Below are positions 9,301 through 17,844 of a stretch of 64,000 nt of DNA, one piece after another. The notes under the pieces are model-generated. The model ran no database searches and was not told the origin of the DNA. It worked only from the letters and a program-made list of their open reading frames with translations. Origin of the DNA: Rhodocyclaceae bacterium (GTDB lineage Bacteria; Pseudomonadota; Gammaproteobacteria; Burkholderiales; Rhodocyclaceae); NCBI GenBank assembly GCA_019455325.1, contig JACFMQ010000003.1, forward strand, positions 124,001 to 188,000, read 5' to 3'. A program made the position numbers and the translations under genes. Within the stretch, counting starts at the first letter, position 1, and each line of letters begins with the position of its first letter.

Positions 9301-9333
9301 TTGCTTGCCATTGCACGCGCGGGACGGAGGCAT
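6316..9333 (-). CDS. lptD: LPS-assembly outer-membrane protein LptD with a long Pro/Ala-rich N-terminus
   Basis: LptD is the barrel of the LptDE translocon that inserts lipopolysaccharide into the outer leaflet. At 1005 residues it is about 220 longer than the E. coli protein. After the signal peptide, residues about 35-230 are low-complexity Ala/Pro and contain two copies of a TPLRVxPxLL motif (about 35-44 and 146-155). The periplasmic OstA-like jellyroll begins near residue 235 (PIFLIADEMTG), and the C-terminal ~600 residues are a Tyr/Arg-rich beta-barrel. Mature cysteines in YTTCKPDDP and GAGCWAIR are placed like the disulphide partners that control LptD maturation. It is the first gene of the operon and is divergent from amgK. 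Confidence 0.95.
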   Translation of the reverse strand: MPPSRACNGKQSLALIVCCGVAALAADEAAAQAATPLRVDPALLGQPPAEKKPAPAQPAEPAAAEPTAEKARADVQPVDAQAVERRALEPAAVPEPRPAVPTAPAAAPASPAIPAAAPALPARAPAKAPAARDAAAESSVKTTTLTPLRVHPDLLRTTPALAGTAPAPGVPRAPSAPATLAGIDQGRETAWRAGQPPVLRFSDEAPELPDTGAAPAALRGAPALQPLRPGDGVQRPIFLIADEMTGITDREMVASGSAEARQAGAVVSADRLTYWPIEDELEAAGNVRLEQGEDLVTGPRMRMKIASQTGVFEEPSYSLKREAKWAAKERERQERGVGGTVIDAYGQTAWQQATAGTYRTGRPEPGSLMNVLGVSADEPAPLPQTEAHGSAERIDFEGENRLRIINGSYTTCKPDDPGWHLRAKELALDYDREVGEGHSSTVYFQDVPIFWAPWLPFPLNNQRRSGFLAPTGGSSTSSGLTLSTPYYWNIAPDMDATISPRVYSKRGIQLATEYRYLGYHHTGNVRAEYLPSDQQSNNDSRYAYAVLHQQNLGRGFSGSLNLSGVSDDRYFTDLSSRSVVSSQRQLLRQGVLTYGGGWWSASVIGQSYQTLNPDPDPSQRIAKPYSFAPRIEVSARRPDFYGTDFAFFGQYTSFTHDTLTQGKRTVAYPQLSLPFVQPGWYVTPKFGVHATNYSLDRRTNAQWSESISRTLPILSVDAGMTFERETSWFGADAVQTLEPRLYYLNVPYREQAQIPNFDSAIADFNFAQIFSENQFLGYDRVSDANQLTAAVTSRLIDPTSGAEAMRAMFGQRYYFRRQRVDLDGQTIPGQTQDKWNRSDFLAAFSGRILPKTWLDAALQYNPSDRRTERSSIGVRYQPELGKVLNASYRFASDQVSGGDLKNVDISGQWPIWGGWSAVGRYNYSILDHKPVETVAGLEYGAGCWAIRLVSHQVATLSGRSNTSFFIQLELNDFARIGSNPVDLLRRNIQGYGLSNQPIADPVFGE

Positions 9334-9393
9334 AAGAGGGGAAGCGGAGACCTTTGTCGTCGGCCGCCGCCAGGAAGCGGTCCGACCGGATGT

Positions 9394-9399
9394 TAAAAT
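9394..9399 (+). promoter_or_regulatory. -10 element (TAAAAT) before amgK
   Basis: TAAAAT lies 30 bp upstream of the amgK start, in an otherwise GC-rich intergenic region shared with divergent lptD. No convincing -35 was seen. Confidence 0.4.
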
Positions 9400-9428
9400 C
9401 GCGCCATTCTAGCACCAAGGAGCCCGGG

Positions 9429-10430
9429 ATGCCCCGCACTCAGGCGCTGCGGGAGTGGTTCGAAAGACAGCTCCCCGGCCAGCCGTTCACGCTCGCGCCG
9501 GCCTCGGCCGACGCCAGTTTCCGCCGCTATTTCCGCGCCACGCTCGGCGACGGGACGACGCGCATCGTCATGGACGCGCCGCCCGAGCACGAGGACTGCC
9601 GCCCCTACCTGCACGTGGCGAAGCTGTTCGCCGGCGCCGGCGTGCACGTGCCGGCGGTCCATGCCGAGGATCTGGAACAGGGCTTCCTGCTCCTCTCCGA
9701 CCTCGGCAACACCACTTACCTGACGGCGCTGGACGCGCACCCGGAAGGCGCGTCCGCGCTCTACCGCGAGGCCAACGCCGCGCTGGTGAAGATCCAGCTC
9801 GCCAGCCGCCCCGGCGCGCTGCCGGACTACGACCGCGCGCTGCTCCTGCGCGAGCTGCAACTGTTTCCCGACTGGTACGTGGCGAAGCACCTCGGCGTCG
9901 CCCTCGACGAGAAGCAGCGGGCCGTCCTCGCCGGCGTCTTCGACAAGGTGCTGGCGAACAACCTGGCGCAGCCGCGCGTTTTCGTGCACCGCGACTACCA
10001 CTCGCGCAACCTGATGGTCAGCGCGCCCAATCCCGGCGTGCTCGACTTCCAGGACGCGGTCTACGGCCCGATCGCCTACGACCTCGTCTCACTCTACCGC
10101 GACGCCTACGTCGCCTGGGAGGAAGAGCAGGAGCTCGACTGGACGATCCGCTACTGGGAGGCGGCGCGCCAGGCGCGGCTGCCGGTGCACGCCGACTTCT
10201 ACGACTTCTGGCGCGACTACGAATGGATGGGCGTGCAGCGCCAGTTGAAGGTGCTCGGCATCTTCGCCCGGCTCAATCACCGCGACGGCAAGGCGCAGTA
10301 CCTCGCCGACATGCCGCGCGTGATGGCCTACCTGCGCCGCGCCTGCGCCCGCTACGGCGAACTGAAGCCGCTCCTGCTGCTGCTCGACGAACTGGAGAAC
10401 CGGCAGGTGCAGGCCGGCTACACCTTCTGA
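9429..10430 (+). CDS. amgK: N-acetylmuramate/N-acetylglucosamine anomeric kinase
   Basis: AmgK phosphorylates the anomeric carbon of recycled N-acetylmuramic acid and N-acetylglucosamine. The 333-residue protein is an aminoglycoside-phosphotransferase-fold kinase. It has an N-terminal SADASFRRYFRATLG nucleotide-binding region, the catalytic VFVHRDYHSRNLMV loop (Brenner motif) and the metal-binding GVLDFQDAVYGPIAYDL. The start at 9429 has an AAGGAG site 6 nt upstream; the frame is open further 5' but without a site. It is followed 2 nt later by murU, which uses its product. The pair divergent from lptD is the same arrangement as in pseudomonads. Confidence 0.9.
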   Translation: MPRTQALREWFERQLPGQPFTLAPASADASFRRYFRATLGDGTTRIVMDAPPEHEDCRPYLHVAKLFAGAGVHVPAVHAEDLEQGFLLLSDLGNTTYLTALDAHPEGASALYREANAALVKIQLASRPGALPDYDRALLLRELQLFPDWYVAKHLGVALDEKQRAVLAGVFDKVLANNLAQPRVFVHRDYHSRNLMVSAPNPGVLDFQDAVYGPIAYDLVSLYRDAYVAWEEEQELDWTIRYWEAARQARLPVHADFYDFWRDYEWMGVQRQLKVLGIFARLNHRDGKAQYLADMPRVMAYLRRACARYGELKPLLLLLDELENRQVQAGYTF

Positions 10431-10432
10431 CG

Positions 10433-11125
10433 ATGAAGGCGATGATCCTCGCCGCCGGCCGCGGCGAACGCATGCGGCCGCTGACCGACGCGACGCCGAA
10501 GCCGCTGCTCGTCGCCGGCGGCCGGCCGCTGATCGTCTGGCACATCGAGCGGCTGGCCGCCGCCGGCTTCCGCGAACTGGTGGTCAACCGCGCGCACCTC
10601 GGCGAGCAGCTCGAGGCGGCGCTCGGCGACGGCGGCCGCTGGGGCGTGCATATCGACTGGTCGCCGGAGCCGCCGGGTGCGCTGGAGACCGCCGGCGGCA
10701 TCGCGCAGGCGCTGCCGCTGCTGGGCGACGCGCCCTTCCTCGTGGTCAACGGCGACATCTGGTGCGACTGGGACTTCCGCCGCGCGCGCGACGTCACGCT
10801 GCCGCCGCCGCGACTCGCGCACCTGGTGATGATCGCCAACCCCGCGCACCACGCCGGCGGCGACTTCGCCCTCGACGAGACGCGCACGCCGGCGCAACTG
10901 ACGCTCGCCGACGGCGGTCCAACGCTCACGTACTGCGGCATCGGCGTCTTCCATCCGGACTTCTTCGCCGGTGTTGCGCGCGGCGCGGCGATGAAGCTGC
11001 GGCCGCTGCTCGACGCGGCGATCCCGTGCGGCCTCGTCGGCGGCGAGCGGCACGCGGGCCGCTGGATCGACGTTGGCACCCCGGAACGGCTGGCTGAACT
11101 GGATAGGTATCTGCGTGCTTCGTGA
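10433..11125 (+). CDS. murU: N-acetylmuramate alpha-1-phosphate uridylyltransferase
   Basis: MurU converts MurNAc-alpha-1-phosphate plus UTP to UDP-MurNAc, the second step of the peptidoglycan-recycling shortcut that bypasses fosfomycin-sensitive MurA. The 230-residue protein has the nucleotidyltransferase signature at the N-terminus (MILAAGRGERMRPLTDATPKPLL), an NGDIWCD metal-binding segment, YCGIGVFHPDFF and the C-terminal WIDVGTPERLAEL. The start is 2 nt after the amgK stop, so the two are co-transcribed and probably coupled. Confidence 0.9.
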   Translation: MKAMILAAGRGERMRPLTDATPKPLLVAGGRPLIVWHIERLAAAGFRELVVNRAHLGEQLEAALGDGGRWGVHIDWSPEPPGALETAGGIAQALPLLGDAPFLVVNGDIWCDWDFRRARDVTLPPPRLAHLVMIANPAHHAGGDFALDETRTPAQLTLADGGPTLTYCGIGVFHPDFFAGVARGAAMKLRPLLDAAIPCGLVGGERHAGRWIDVGTPERLAELDRYLRAS

Positions 11126-11178
11126 CCGAATAAACTCCAATGGCATACACTTCGATGTTTTGCCGAAGGAATCCCGCC

Positions 11179-12027
11179 ATGCGTAAGTCATCCGTTTCCC
11201 GCCAGCACCACGCGACATTCGAGGCGCTTCGCCAATGTGATGCCGCCGGCAATGAATTTTGGTCGGCGCGCGATCTGGCGCCGCTGCTGGAATATCAGGA
11301 TTGGCGCAATTTCATGCAGGTGGCGGACAAGGCGCGCCAGGCTTGCGAGCAGTCTGGCCAAGCCGTCGCCGACCATTTCGGTGAAGCCACCAAAATGGTT
11401 TCGATCGGCTCCAATGCGCAGCGCAAGGTTCCCGATATCCATCTGTCGCGCTATGCCTGTTATTTGATCGTCCAGAATGGCGACCCGTCGAAGCCGGTCA
11501 TCGCCAACGGACAAACCTACTTTGCCATCCAGACCCGGCGGCAGGAACTGGCCGACGACGCGGCTTTCGGACAACTCAGCGAGGACGAAAAGCGGCTGGC
11601 CATCCGTAACGAACTGGCGCGGCACAACAAGCATCTCGCCGCCGCAGCCGCCGATGCCGGGGTGGAAAGCGGCCTGGACTTCGCCATTTTCCAGGACCAC
11701 GGTTATCGTGGTCTGTACGGGGGCTTGAGCGCCAAAGCGATTCACGCGCAAAAGGGCCTAAAGAAAAACCAGAAAATCCTCGACCACATGGGCAGCACCG
11801 AACTGGCGGCCAACCTGTTTCGCGCCACGCAAACCGAGGAAAAACTGCGGCGCGATGCTGTCAAAGGCAAACAGGAGGCAAATCAGACCCATTTTGCCGT
11901 CGGCCGCAAAGTGCGCGAAACCATCCACGACCTCGGCGGCACCATGCCCGAAAACCTGCCGACACCGGAGCAAAGCATCCGGCAGATCGAGTCCGCCCAA
12001 GGCAGATTGCCCAAGAAGGATGACTGA
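11179..12027 (+). CDS. dinD: DNA-damage-inducible protein D (DinD-like)
   Basis: A 282-residue DinD homologue. The N-terminal BRO-type domain (EFWSARDLAPLLEYQDWRNF) is followed by the family hallmarks HLSRYACYLIVQNGDPSKPVI, YFAIQTRRQEL and GYRGLYGG, and by AKAIHAQKGL. E. coli DinD is SOS-induced and reported to affect RecA filaments. The start at 11179 has an AAGGA site; an upstream ATG at 11140 lacks one. Base composition is clearly less GC-rich than its neighbours (more A/T at third positions), suggesting later acquisition. No clear LexA box was seen upstream. Its stop abuts the pepP start. Confidence 0.85.
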   Translation: MRKSSVSRQHHATFEALRQCDAAGNEFWSARDLAPLLEYQDWRNFMQVADKARQACEQSGQAVADHFGEATKMVSIGSNAQRKVPDIHLSRYACYLIVQNGDPSKPVIANGQTYFAIQTRRQELADDAAFGQLSEDEKRLAIRNELARHNKHLAAAAADAGVESGLDFAIFQDHGYRGLYGGLSAKAIHAQKGLKKNQKILDHMGSTELAANLFRATQTEEKLRRDAVKGKQEANQTHFAVGRKVRETIHDLGGTMPENLPTPEQSIRQIESAQGRLPKKDD

Positions 12028-13362
12028 ATGAGCCTCGCCCCGAATTCGACCTGCTTCCTCGCCCGCCGCAAGCGCCTGCTGAAAGCCATCGGCGACGGCG
12101 TCGCCGTCGTGCCGACCGCGCCCGAGCGCGTGCGCAACCGCGACTCGCACCACCCCTACCGCTTCGACAGCTACTTCTGGTATCTCACCGGCTTCCCGGA
12201 GCCGGAGGCGGTGGTCGTGATCCTCGGCGGCGACAGCCCGCAGAGCATCCTCTTCTGCCGCGAGAAAAACGAGGAGCGCGAAATCTGGGACGGCTACCGC
12301 CACGGCCCGGAAGGCGCACGCGAAGCCTTCGGCTTCGACGCCGCCTACCCGATTGGCGAACTCGACCAGCGCCTGCCCGAACTGATCGCCGACCGCGCCG
12401 CACTGTGGCACTCGCTCGGCCACGACGCCGAGTGGGACGCGCGCATCGCCGCCGCGTTGAACGCCGTACGCGCGCAGGCGCGCGCCGGAAAACGCACGCC
12501 GCGCGAGATCCGCGACCTGCGCGCGGCGCTCGACGCGATGCGCCTCGTCAAGGACGACGGCGAACTCGACACCATGCGCCGCGCCGCCGCCATCAGCGCC
12601 GCCGGCCACGCGCGCGCGATGCGCCACTGCCGGCCGGGCATGGCCGAATACGAGCTGGAAGCCGAACTAACGCACGAATTCCGCCGGCGCGGCGCCGCCG
12701 GCCACGCCTACACGCCGATCGTCGCCGGCGGCGCCAACGCCTGCGTGCTGCATTACGTCGAAAACGACCGCCTGCTGCCCGACGGCGGGCTGGTGCTGAT
12801 CGACGCCGGCTGCGAACTGGACGGCTACGCCGCCGACATCACGCGCACGTTCCCGATAAACGGCCGCTTCTCGCCGGCACAGAAGGACGCCTACGAGATC
12901 GTGCTCGCCGCGCAGGCCGCGGCCATCGCCGCGATCCGCCCCGGCGCGCCGTTCATGGCCTACCACGACGCCGCGGTGCGCGTGCTGGCGCAGGGCATGA
13001 TCGACCTTGGGCTGCTCGCCGGCAGCGTCGACGGCGTCGTCGAGAGCGAGGCCTACAAACGTTTCTACATGCACCGCACCGGCCACTGGCTCGGCCTCGA
13101 CGTGCACGACGCCGGCGACTACAAGGAGCAGCGCGAGGGCGGCGAATGGATCCGGCTGGCGCCGGGCATGACGCTGACCGTCGAGCCCGGCCTCTACGTG
13201 CGGCCGGCCGCCGACGTGCCTGCGGCGCTGCACGGCATCGGCATCCGCATCGAGGACGACGTCGTCGTCACCGCCGACGGCGGCGAGGTCTACACCGACG
13301 CGCCGAAGACCGTCGCCGAGATCGAAGAGGTGATGCGCGAGGAAACCCTGCGCCATGACTGA
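12028..13362 (+). CDS. pepP: Xaa-Pro aminopeptidase (aminopeptidase P)
   Basis: This enzyme removes N-terminal residues that precede proline. The 444-residue protein has the aminopeptidase P N-terminal domain (residues about 5-140, FDSYFWYLTGFPEPEAVVVIL) and a pita-bread metallopeptidase domain. Its dinuclear metal ligands are visible in LIDAGCELDGYAADITRTF (two Asp), HRTGHWLGLDVHD (His), TVEPGLY (Glu) and GIRIEDDVVVT (Glu). The ATG follows the dinD stop without a gap. The end overlaps the ubiH-like gene by 8 nt; pepP-ubiH is also the order in E. coli. Confidence 0.94.
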   Translation: MSLAPNSTCFLARRKRLLKAIGDGVAVVPTAPERVRNRDSHHPYRFDSYFWYLTGFPEPEAVVVILGGDSPQSILFCREKNEEREIWDGYRHGPEGAREAFGFDAAYPIGELDQRLPELIADRAALWHSLGHDAEWDARIAAALNAVRAQARAGKRTPREIRDLRAALDAMRLVKDDGELDTMRRAAAISAAGHARAMRHCRPGMAEYELEAELTHEFRRRGAAGHAYTPIVAGGANACVLHYVENDRLLPDGGLVLIDAGCELDGYAADITRTFPINGRFSPAQKDAYEIVLAAQAAAIAAIRPGAPFMAYHDAAVRVLAQGMIDLGLLAGSVDGVVESEAYKRFYMHRTGHWLGLDVHDAGDYKEQREGGEWIRLAPGMTLTVEPGLYVRPAADVPAALHGIGIRIEDDVVVTADGGEVYTDAPKTVAEIEEVMREETLRHD

Positions 13363-14506
13363 CGCGGCGCTCGACACCGACGTTCTCGTCGTCGGCGCCG
13401 GCCCGGTCGGCATGACGCTGGCGCTGATCCTCGCCGCCGCCGGCCGGCGCACGCTGCTGCTCGACCGCCGGTCGCGCGGCGCGCACCGCGACGATCCGCG
13501 CGCGCTGGCGCTGGCGCACGGCGCGCGACAACTGCTGACGACGCTCGGCGCCTGGAACACCGACGCCGGCACGCCGATCCACGACATCCACGTGTCGCAG
13601 CGCGGCGGCTTCGGCCGCACGCTGATCGCGCGCGAGGAGATGGCGGTCGCCGCGCTCGGCTACGTGATGCGCTACCGCGACCTCGCCGCCGCGCTCGACG
13701 CCCGGCTGCCGGCCGACTCGCTGCTCGATCGCGCCGAACTCGCCGCGCTGCGCATCGACGCCGATGCGGCAACCGCGACGATCCGCCGCGACGACGCGGA
13801 GCGGACGATCCGCGCCCGCCTCGTCGTGCACGCCGAAGGCACGCCGGCCGACGGCGCCGACGTGACGCTCCGCGACTACCGCCAGCACGCCGTGCTCGCC
13901 GAGGTGCGGCCGGGGGCCGCGCACGGCCACCGCGCCTGGGAACGCTTCACGCCGGACGGCCCGCTGGCGCTGCTGCCGCTCGGCGACGATTATTCGGTGG
14001 TGTTCACGGTGCCGCCGGAAAAGGCCGACGCGCTGATGGCCATGGATGACGCCGCCTTCCTCACCGCCTTGCAGGCGCAGTTCGGCCCGCGCGTCGCCTT
14101 CGCCGCGACCTCGCCGCGCGCCCGCTACCCGCTGGCGCTGCGCCTGCGCCGGCAGCTCGCGGCGCCGCGCGAGGCGTGGATCGGCAACGCCGCGCAGACA
14201 CTGCATCCGGTCTCCGGCCAGGGTTTCAACCTCGGCCTGCGCGACGCCTGGGAACTGGCCGAGGTCCTGCTCGCCGACCCCACCGGCGACCCCGGCGACG
14301 CCGTGCGCCTGGAACGCTACGCGCGCGGCCGGCGGCTCGACCGCGGCGGCGGCGCCGCCTTCACCGACGGCATCGTGCGCGCCTTCTCCAACGACTTTCC
14401 GCCCTTGCGCATCGCCCGCGGCCTCGGCCTCCTCGCGCTCGACCTCTGCCCGCCGGCGCGGCGCTTCGTCGCCGGCCGGATGATCTGGGGCGCGCGCGGC
14501 TGGTAG
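13355..14506 (+). CDS. ubiH: FAD-dependent ubiquinone-biosynthesis hydroxylase (UbiH/COQ6 family)
   Basis: A 383-residue flavoprotein mono-oxygenase that hydroxylates the ring of polyprenyl ubiquinone precursors. It has the N-terminal dinucleotide fold VLVVGAGPVGMTLALILAAAG, a central substrate domain and the C-terminal FAD motif. The last reads GNAAQTLHPVSGQGFNLGLRDA, typical of the UbiH/UbiI/UbiF family. Overlap with pepP indicates one operon. Which ring position it acts on cannot be told from sequence, so the ubiH symbol is based on family and neighbour. Confidence 0.85.
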   Translation: MTDAALDTDVLVVGAGPVGMTLALILAAAGRRTLLLDRRSRGAHRDDPRALALAHGARQLLTTLGAWNTDAGTPIHDIHVSQRGGFGRTLIAREEMAVAALGYVMRYRDLAAALDARLPADSLLDRAELAALRIDADAATATIRRDDAERTIRARLVVHAEGTPADGADVTLRDYRQHAVLAEVRPGAAHGHRAWERFTPDGPLALLPLGDDYSVVFTVPPEKADALMAMDDAAFLTALQAQFGPRVAFAATSPRARYPLALRLRRQLAAPREAWIGNAAQTLHPVSGQGFNLGLRDAWELAEVLLADPTGDPGDAVRLERYARGRRLDRGGGAAFTDGIVRAFSNDFPPLRIARGLGLLALDLCPPARRFVAGRMIWGARGW

Positions 14507-14516
14507 CCGCCGCGGA

Positions 14517-16742
14517 CTACTTCACGCAGTCGACGTAGTAGCGCCCGTCCTCGCCCTTGACGAGGCCGTGGATGTCGGTCTCGAAGCCGGGGAAGCGGGC
14601 GTTGAAGTCGCGCGCGAAGCGCAGGTAGTTGACGATGCTCGGGTTGAAGCGCTCGCCCGGGATGAGCAGCGGGATGCCCGGCGGGTACGGCGTCAGCAGC
14701 ACGCTGGTGACGCGCCCCTCCAGCCCGTCGATGGGCACGCGCTCGATCTCGCGGTGCGCCATGCGGGCGAAGGCGTCGGCCGGACGCATCGCCGGCACCA
14801 TGTCCGAGAGGTACATCTCGGTGGTCAGCCGCGCCACGTCGTTGGCCTTGTACACGTCGTGGATCTGCTGGCACAGGTCGCGCAGGCCGACGCGCTCGTA
14901 GCGCGGAAACTTGGCGACGAACTCGGGCAGCACCTTCCACAGCGGCTGGTTCTTGTCGTAGTCGTCCTTGAACTGCTGCAGCTCGGTGACCATGGTGTTC
15001 CAGCGGCCCTTGGTGATGCCGATGGTGAACATGATGAAGAACGAGTAGAGGCCGCACTTCTCGACGATGACGCCGTGCTCGGCCAGGTACTTGGTGACGA
15101 TCGCCGCCGGGATGCCGGTGTCGGCGAAGTCGCCGTCGACGTCCAGCCCCGGGGTGATGATCGTCGCCTTGATCGGGTCGAGCATGTTGAAGCCGTCGGC
15201 GAGCTGGCCGAAGCCATGCCAGCGCTCGCCGGGCTTGAGCATCCAGGCGTCGCGCTCCTCGATGCCTTCCTCGGAGAGGTCGTCCGGTCCCCAGACCTTG
15301 AACCACCAGTCGGCCCCCCATTCCTCGGCGACCTTGCGCATGGCGCGGCGGAAGTCGAGCGCCTCCTTGATCGATTCCTCGACCAGCGCCGTGCCGCCCG
15401 GCTGCTCCATCATCGCCGCGGCGACGTCGCAGGAGGCGATGATCGAATACTGCGGCGAGGTCGAGGTGTGCATGAGATACGCCTCGTTGAATACGTCGCG
15501 GTCGAGCTTGCGGCCTTCCGAGTCCTGCACGAGGATCTGCGAGGCCTGCGAGAGGCCGGCCAGGAGCTTGTGCGTGGACTGCGTCGAGAAAACCATCGAC
15601 TCCTTGCAGCGCGGCCGGTCGGCGCCGATCGCGTGGTAGTCGCCGTAGAAGTCGTGGAAGGCGGCGTGCGGCAGCCAGGCCTCGTCGAAGTGCAGCGTGT
15701 CGATGCGGCCGTCGAGTTCGGCCTTGATCTCCTCGACGTTGTAGAGGATGCCGTCGTAGGTCGACTGGGTGATCGTCAGTACGCGCGGCTTCGTGTCCGC
15801 GCCGCCGGCGAAGGGGTTGGCGGCGATCTTCTTCTGGATGTTCTCCCAGGCGAACTCGCTCTTCGGGATCGGGCCGATGATGCCGTAGTTGTTGCGCGTC
15901 GGCATCAGGAACACGGGGATGGCGCCGGTCATGATGATCGCGTGCAGCACCGACTTGTGGCAGTTGCGGTCGACGACGACGACGTCGCCCGGCGCCACGG
16001 TCGAATGCCAGACGATCTTGTTCGACGTCGACGTGCCGTTGGTGACGAAGTACAGGTGGTCGCAGTTGAAGATGCGCGCGGCGTTGCGCTCGGAGGCGGC
16101 GACCGGGCCGGTGTGGTCGAGCAACTGGCCCAGTTCCTCGACCGCGTTGCAGACGTCGGCGCGCAGCATGTTCTCGCCGAAGAACTGGTGGAACATCTGG
16201 CCGACCGGGCTCTTCAGGAAGGCGACGCCGCCGGAGTGGCCGGGGCAGTGCCACGAATACGAGCCGTCGGCCGCGTAGTGCACCAGCGCGCGGAAGAACG
16301 GCGGCGGCAGCGAGTCGAGGTAGGCCTTGGCCTCGCGCACGACGTAGCGGGCGATGAACTCCGGCGTGTCCTCGAACATGTGGATGAAGCCGTGCAGCTC
16401 GCGCAGGATGTCGTTCGGGATGTGCCGCGAGGTGCGCGTCTCGCCGTGCAGGAAGATCGGGATCTCGGCGTTCTTGCAGCGGATCTCCTCGACGAAGGCG
16501 CGCAGTTCGGCGATGGTCTCCTCGGGCTCGTGGGCCAGCTCCTCGTCGTCGATCGACAGGATGAAGCACGAGGCGCGCGACTGCTGCTGCGCGAACGACG
16601 AAAGGTCACCGTAGCTGGTGACGCCGAGCACTTCCATGCCCTCCTTCCCGATCGCCTCCGCCAGCGCGCGGATGCCGAGGCCGGAGGCGTTTTCCGAGCG
16701 GAAGTCCTCGTCGATGATGATGACCGGGAAGTGGAAGCGCAT
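14517..16742 (-). CDS. Ornithine/lysine/arginine decarboxylase (PLP fold type I)
   Basis: A 741-residue member of the inducible basic amino-acid decarboxylases. These consume a proton while releasing CO2 and a polyamine or diamine, in acid resistance or polyamine supply. The wing domain (residues 1-130) is followed by SWHCPGHSGGVAFLKSPVG and by VVVVDRNCHKSVLHA. The PLP site has DEAW (Asp near 354) and the Schiff-base lysine near residue 392 in STQSTHKLLAGLSQAS. The ending FPGFETDIHGL...YYVDCVK matches AdiA-like enzymes. Substrate specificity cannot be decided. An unusual purine-rich inverted repeat separates it from dcd. Confidence 0.9.
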   Translation of the reverse strand: MRFHFPVIIIDEDFRSENASGLGIRALAEAIGKEGMEVLGVTSYGDLSSFAQQQSRASCFILSIDDEELAHEPEETIAELRAFVEEIRCKNAEIPIFLHGETRTSRHIPNDILRELHGFIHMFEDTPEFIARYVVREAKAYLDSLPPPFFRALVHYAADGSYSWHCPGHSGGVAFLKSPVGQMFHQFFGENMLRADVCNAVEELGQLLDHTGPVAASERNAARIFNCDHLYFVTNGTSTSNKIVWHSTVAPGDVVVVDRNCHKSVLHAIIMTGAIPVFLMPTRNNYGIIGPIPKSEFAWENIQKKIAANPFAGGADTKPRVLTITQSTYDGILYNVEEIKAELDGRIDTLHFDEAWLPHAAFHDFYGDYHAIGADRPRCKESMVFSTQSTHKLLAGLSQASQILVQDSEGRKLDRDVFNEAYLMHTSTSPQYSIIASCDVAAAMMEQPGGTALVEESIKEALDFRRAMRKVAEEWGADWWFKVWGPDDLSEEGIEERDAWMLKPGERWHGFGQLADGFNMLDPIKATIITPGLDVDGDFADTGIPAAIVTKYLAEHGVIVEKCGLYSFFIMFTIGITKGRWNTMVTELQQFKDDYDKNQPLWKVLPEFVAKFPRYERVGLRDLCQQIHDVYKANDVARLTTEMYLSDMVPAMRPADAFARMAHREIERVPIDGLEGRVTSVLLTPYPPGIPLLIPGERFNPSIVNYLRFARDFNARFPGFETDIHGLVKGEDGRYYVDCVK

Positions 16743-16752
16743 GTCGGGCCCC

Positions 16753-16828
16753 GTGAGGAGTTAGGAGAGAGGAGTGAGGAGTGGGCCGCGAGGTTTTTAC
16801 TCCTCACTCCTCTCTCCTAACTCCTTAC
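16753..16828. repeat. Purine-rich inverted repeat, copy 1 (30-bp arms)
   Basis: The left arm (16753-16782) is a run of AGGAG/TGAGG units. The right arm (16799-16828) is its reverse complement with one mismatch in 30. A 16-nt spacer containing GGCCGCG and a T-tract lies between them. It fills the gap between dcd and the decarboxylase gene, and a second diverged copy lies at 55846-55940. It can fold into a very stable hairpin and contains many Shine-Dalgarno-like units on one strand. It could act as a transcript terminator, but its form suggests a dispersed repeat. Confidence 0.85.
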
Positions 16829-16835
16829 TGAATTT

Positions 16836-17405
16836 CTAGATTTTAGGAAGCGTGACGCCGACCTGGCCCTGGTACTTGCCGCCGCGGTCCTTGTACGAGG
16901 TCTCGCAGATCTCGTCGGACTCGAAGAAGAGCACCTGGGCGCAGCCCTCGCCGGCGTAGATCTTGGCCGGCAGCGGCGTCGTGTTCGAGAACTCGAGCGT
17001 CACGTAGCCCTCCCATTCCGGCTCGAAGGGCGTGACGTTCACGATGATGCCGCAGCGCGCGTAGGTGCTCTTGCCCAGGCACACGGTGAGCACAGAGCGC
17101 GGGATGCGGAAGTACTCGACGGTGCGGGCGAGCGCGAAGGAGTTCGGCGGAATCACGCAGTAGCCCTTGCCGGAGACCTCGACGAAGGACTGCGGGTCGA
17201 AGTTCTTCGGGTCGACGATGGTCGAGTTGATGTTGGTGAACACGCGGAATTCGTCGGCGCAGCGGATGTCGTAGCCGTAGCTCGACGTGCCGTAGGACAC
17301 GATCTTGTGGCCGTTCGCCTCGCGCACGAGTTCGGGCGCGAACGGCTCGATCATGCCGTGCTGCTCCACCATGCGGCGGATCCACTTGTCGGATTTGATG
17401 CTCAT
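16836..17405 (-). CDS. dcd: dCTP deaminase
   Basis: Dcd deaminates dCTP to dUTP, the main source of dUMP for thymidylate synthesis in many Gram-negatives. The 189-residue frame has the family start [29 protein letters not shown], the nucleotide-binding core [22 protein letters not shown], and the metal-independent catalytic glutamate region ([21 protein letters not shown]). It ends [10 protein letters not shown]. The start at 17405 matches the conserved N-terminus; the frame is open upstream into the PIN toxin but without homology. It probably formed one transcription unit with apbC before the vapBC-like pair was inserted. Confidence 0.95.
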   Translation of the reverse strand: MSIKSDKWIRRMVEQHGMIEPFAPELVREANGHKIVSYGTSSYGYDIRCADEFRVFTNINSTIVDPKNFDPQSFVEVSGKGYCVIPPNSFALARTVEYFRIPRSVLTVCLGKSTYARCGIIVNVTPFEPEWEGYVTLEFSNTTPLPAKIYAGEGCAQVLFFESDEICETSYKDRGGKYQGQVGVTLPKI

Positions 17406-17415
17406 CAGTCTGGCC

Positions 17416-17844
17416 TCAGGTCTCGCCGGGCGACAGCAAATTGATAAAAGGTTGGTGATTTTTCCATCGATAGGCACCAAAGTCACGCGTATCCGTCGAC
17501 AAAATGCGGCCATGGCCAAGCCGCTCGGCCAGCACCACCAGAGACGCATCGGCCAGATCCATCGGCAGATCGGCGTAGCGACGCATCAGCGCGGTCATCC
17601 GCAACGCGTCGGATTCGACGAGTGCGCACACCTGAATCGAATGATCGACGACACGCTCAAGAAGGCCGAGCTTGGCATCTTCGCCGACCGACCGACCCAG
17701 CAGGTAGCAAGTCTCGGTCAGCACCGGCCAGGTCGATATGAACCCCTCGTCTGCGTAGCGGGTATAGGCCTCACGAACACGGAGGTGCCAAGGATCGCGC
17801 CGCCACAGCAGCGAAACCCAGAAACCCGTGTCAGCGATCACCAT
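17416..17844 (-). CDS. PIN-domain toxin (VapC-like)
   Basis: A 142-residue PIN-fold ribonuclease. It starts [20 protein letters not shown], with the first catalytic Asp in the IADTGF motif. The second acidic residue is in [11 protein letters not shown], and the third and fourth are in [30 protein letters not shown]. All four acidic positions are present, so it should be active. VapC-type enzymes cut tRNA or rRNA. The start overlaps the upstream antitoxin end by 14 nt, which implies coupled translation. It sits 10 nt from the dcd start, inserted between housekeeping genes. Confidence 0.88.
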   Translation of the reverse strand: MVIADTGFWVSLLWRRDPWHLRVREAYTRYADEGFISTWPVLTETCYLLGRSVGEDAKLGLLERVVDHSIQVCALVESDALRMTALMRRYADLPMDLADASLVVLAERLGHGRILSTDTRDFGAYRWKNHQPFINLLSPGET

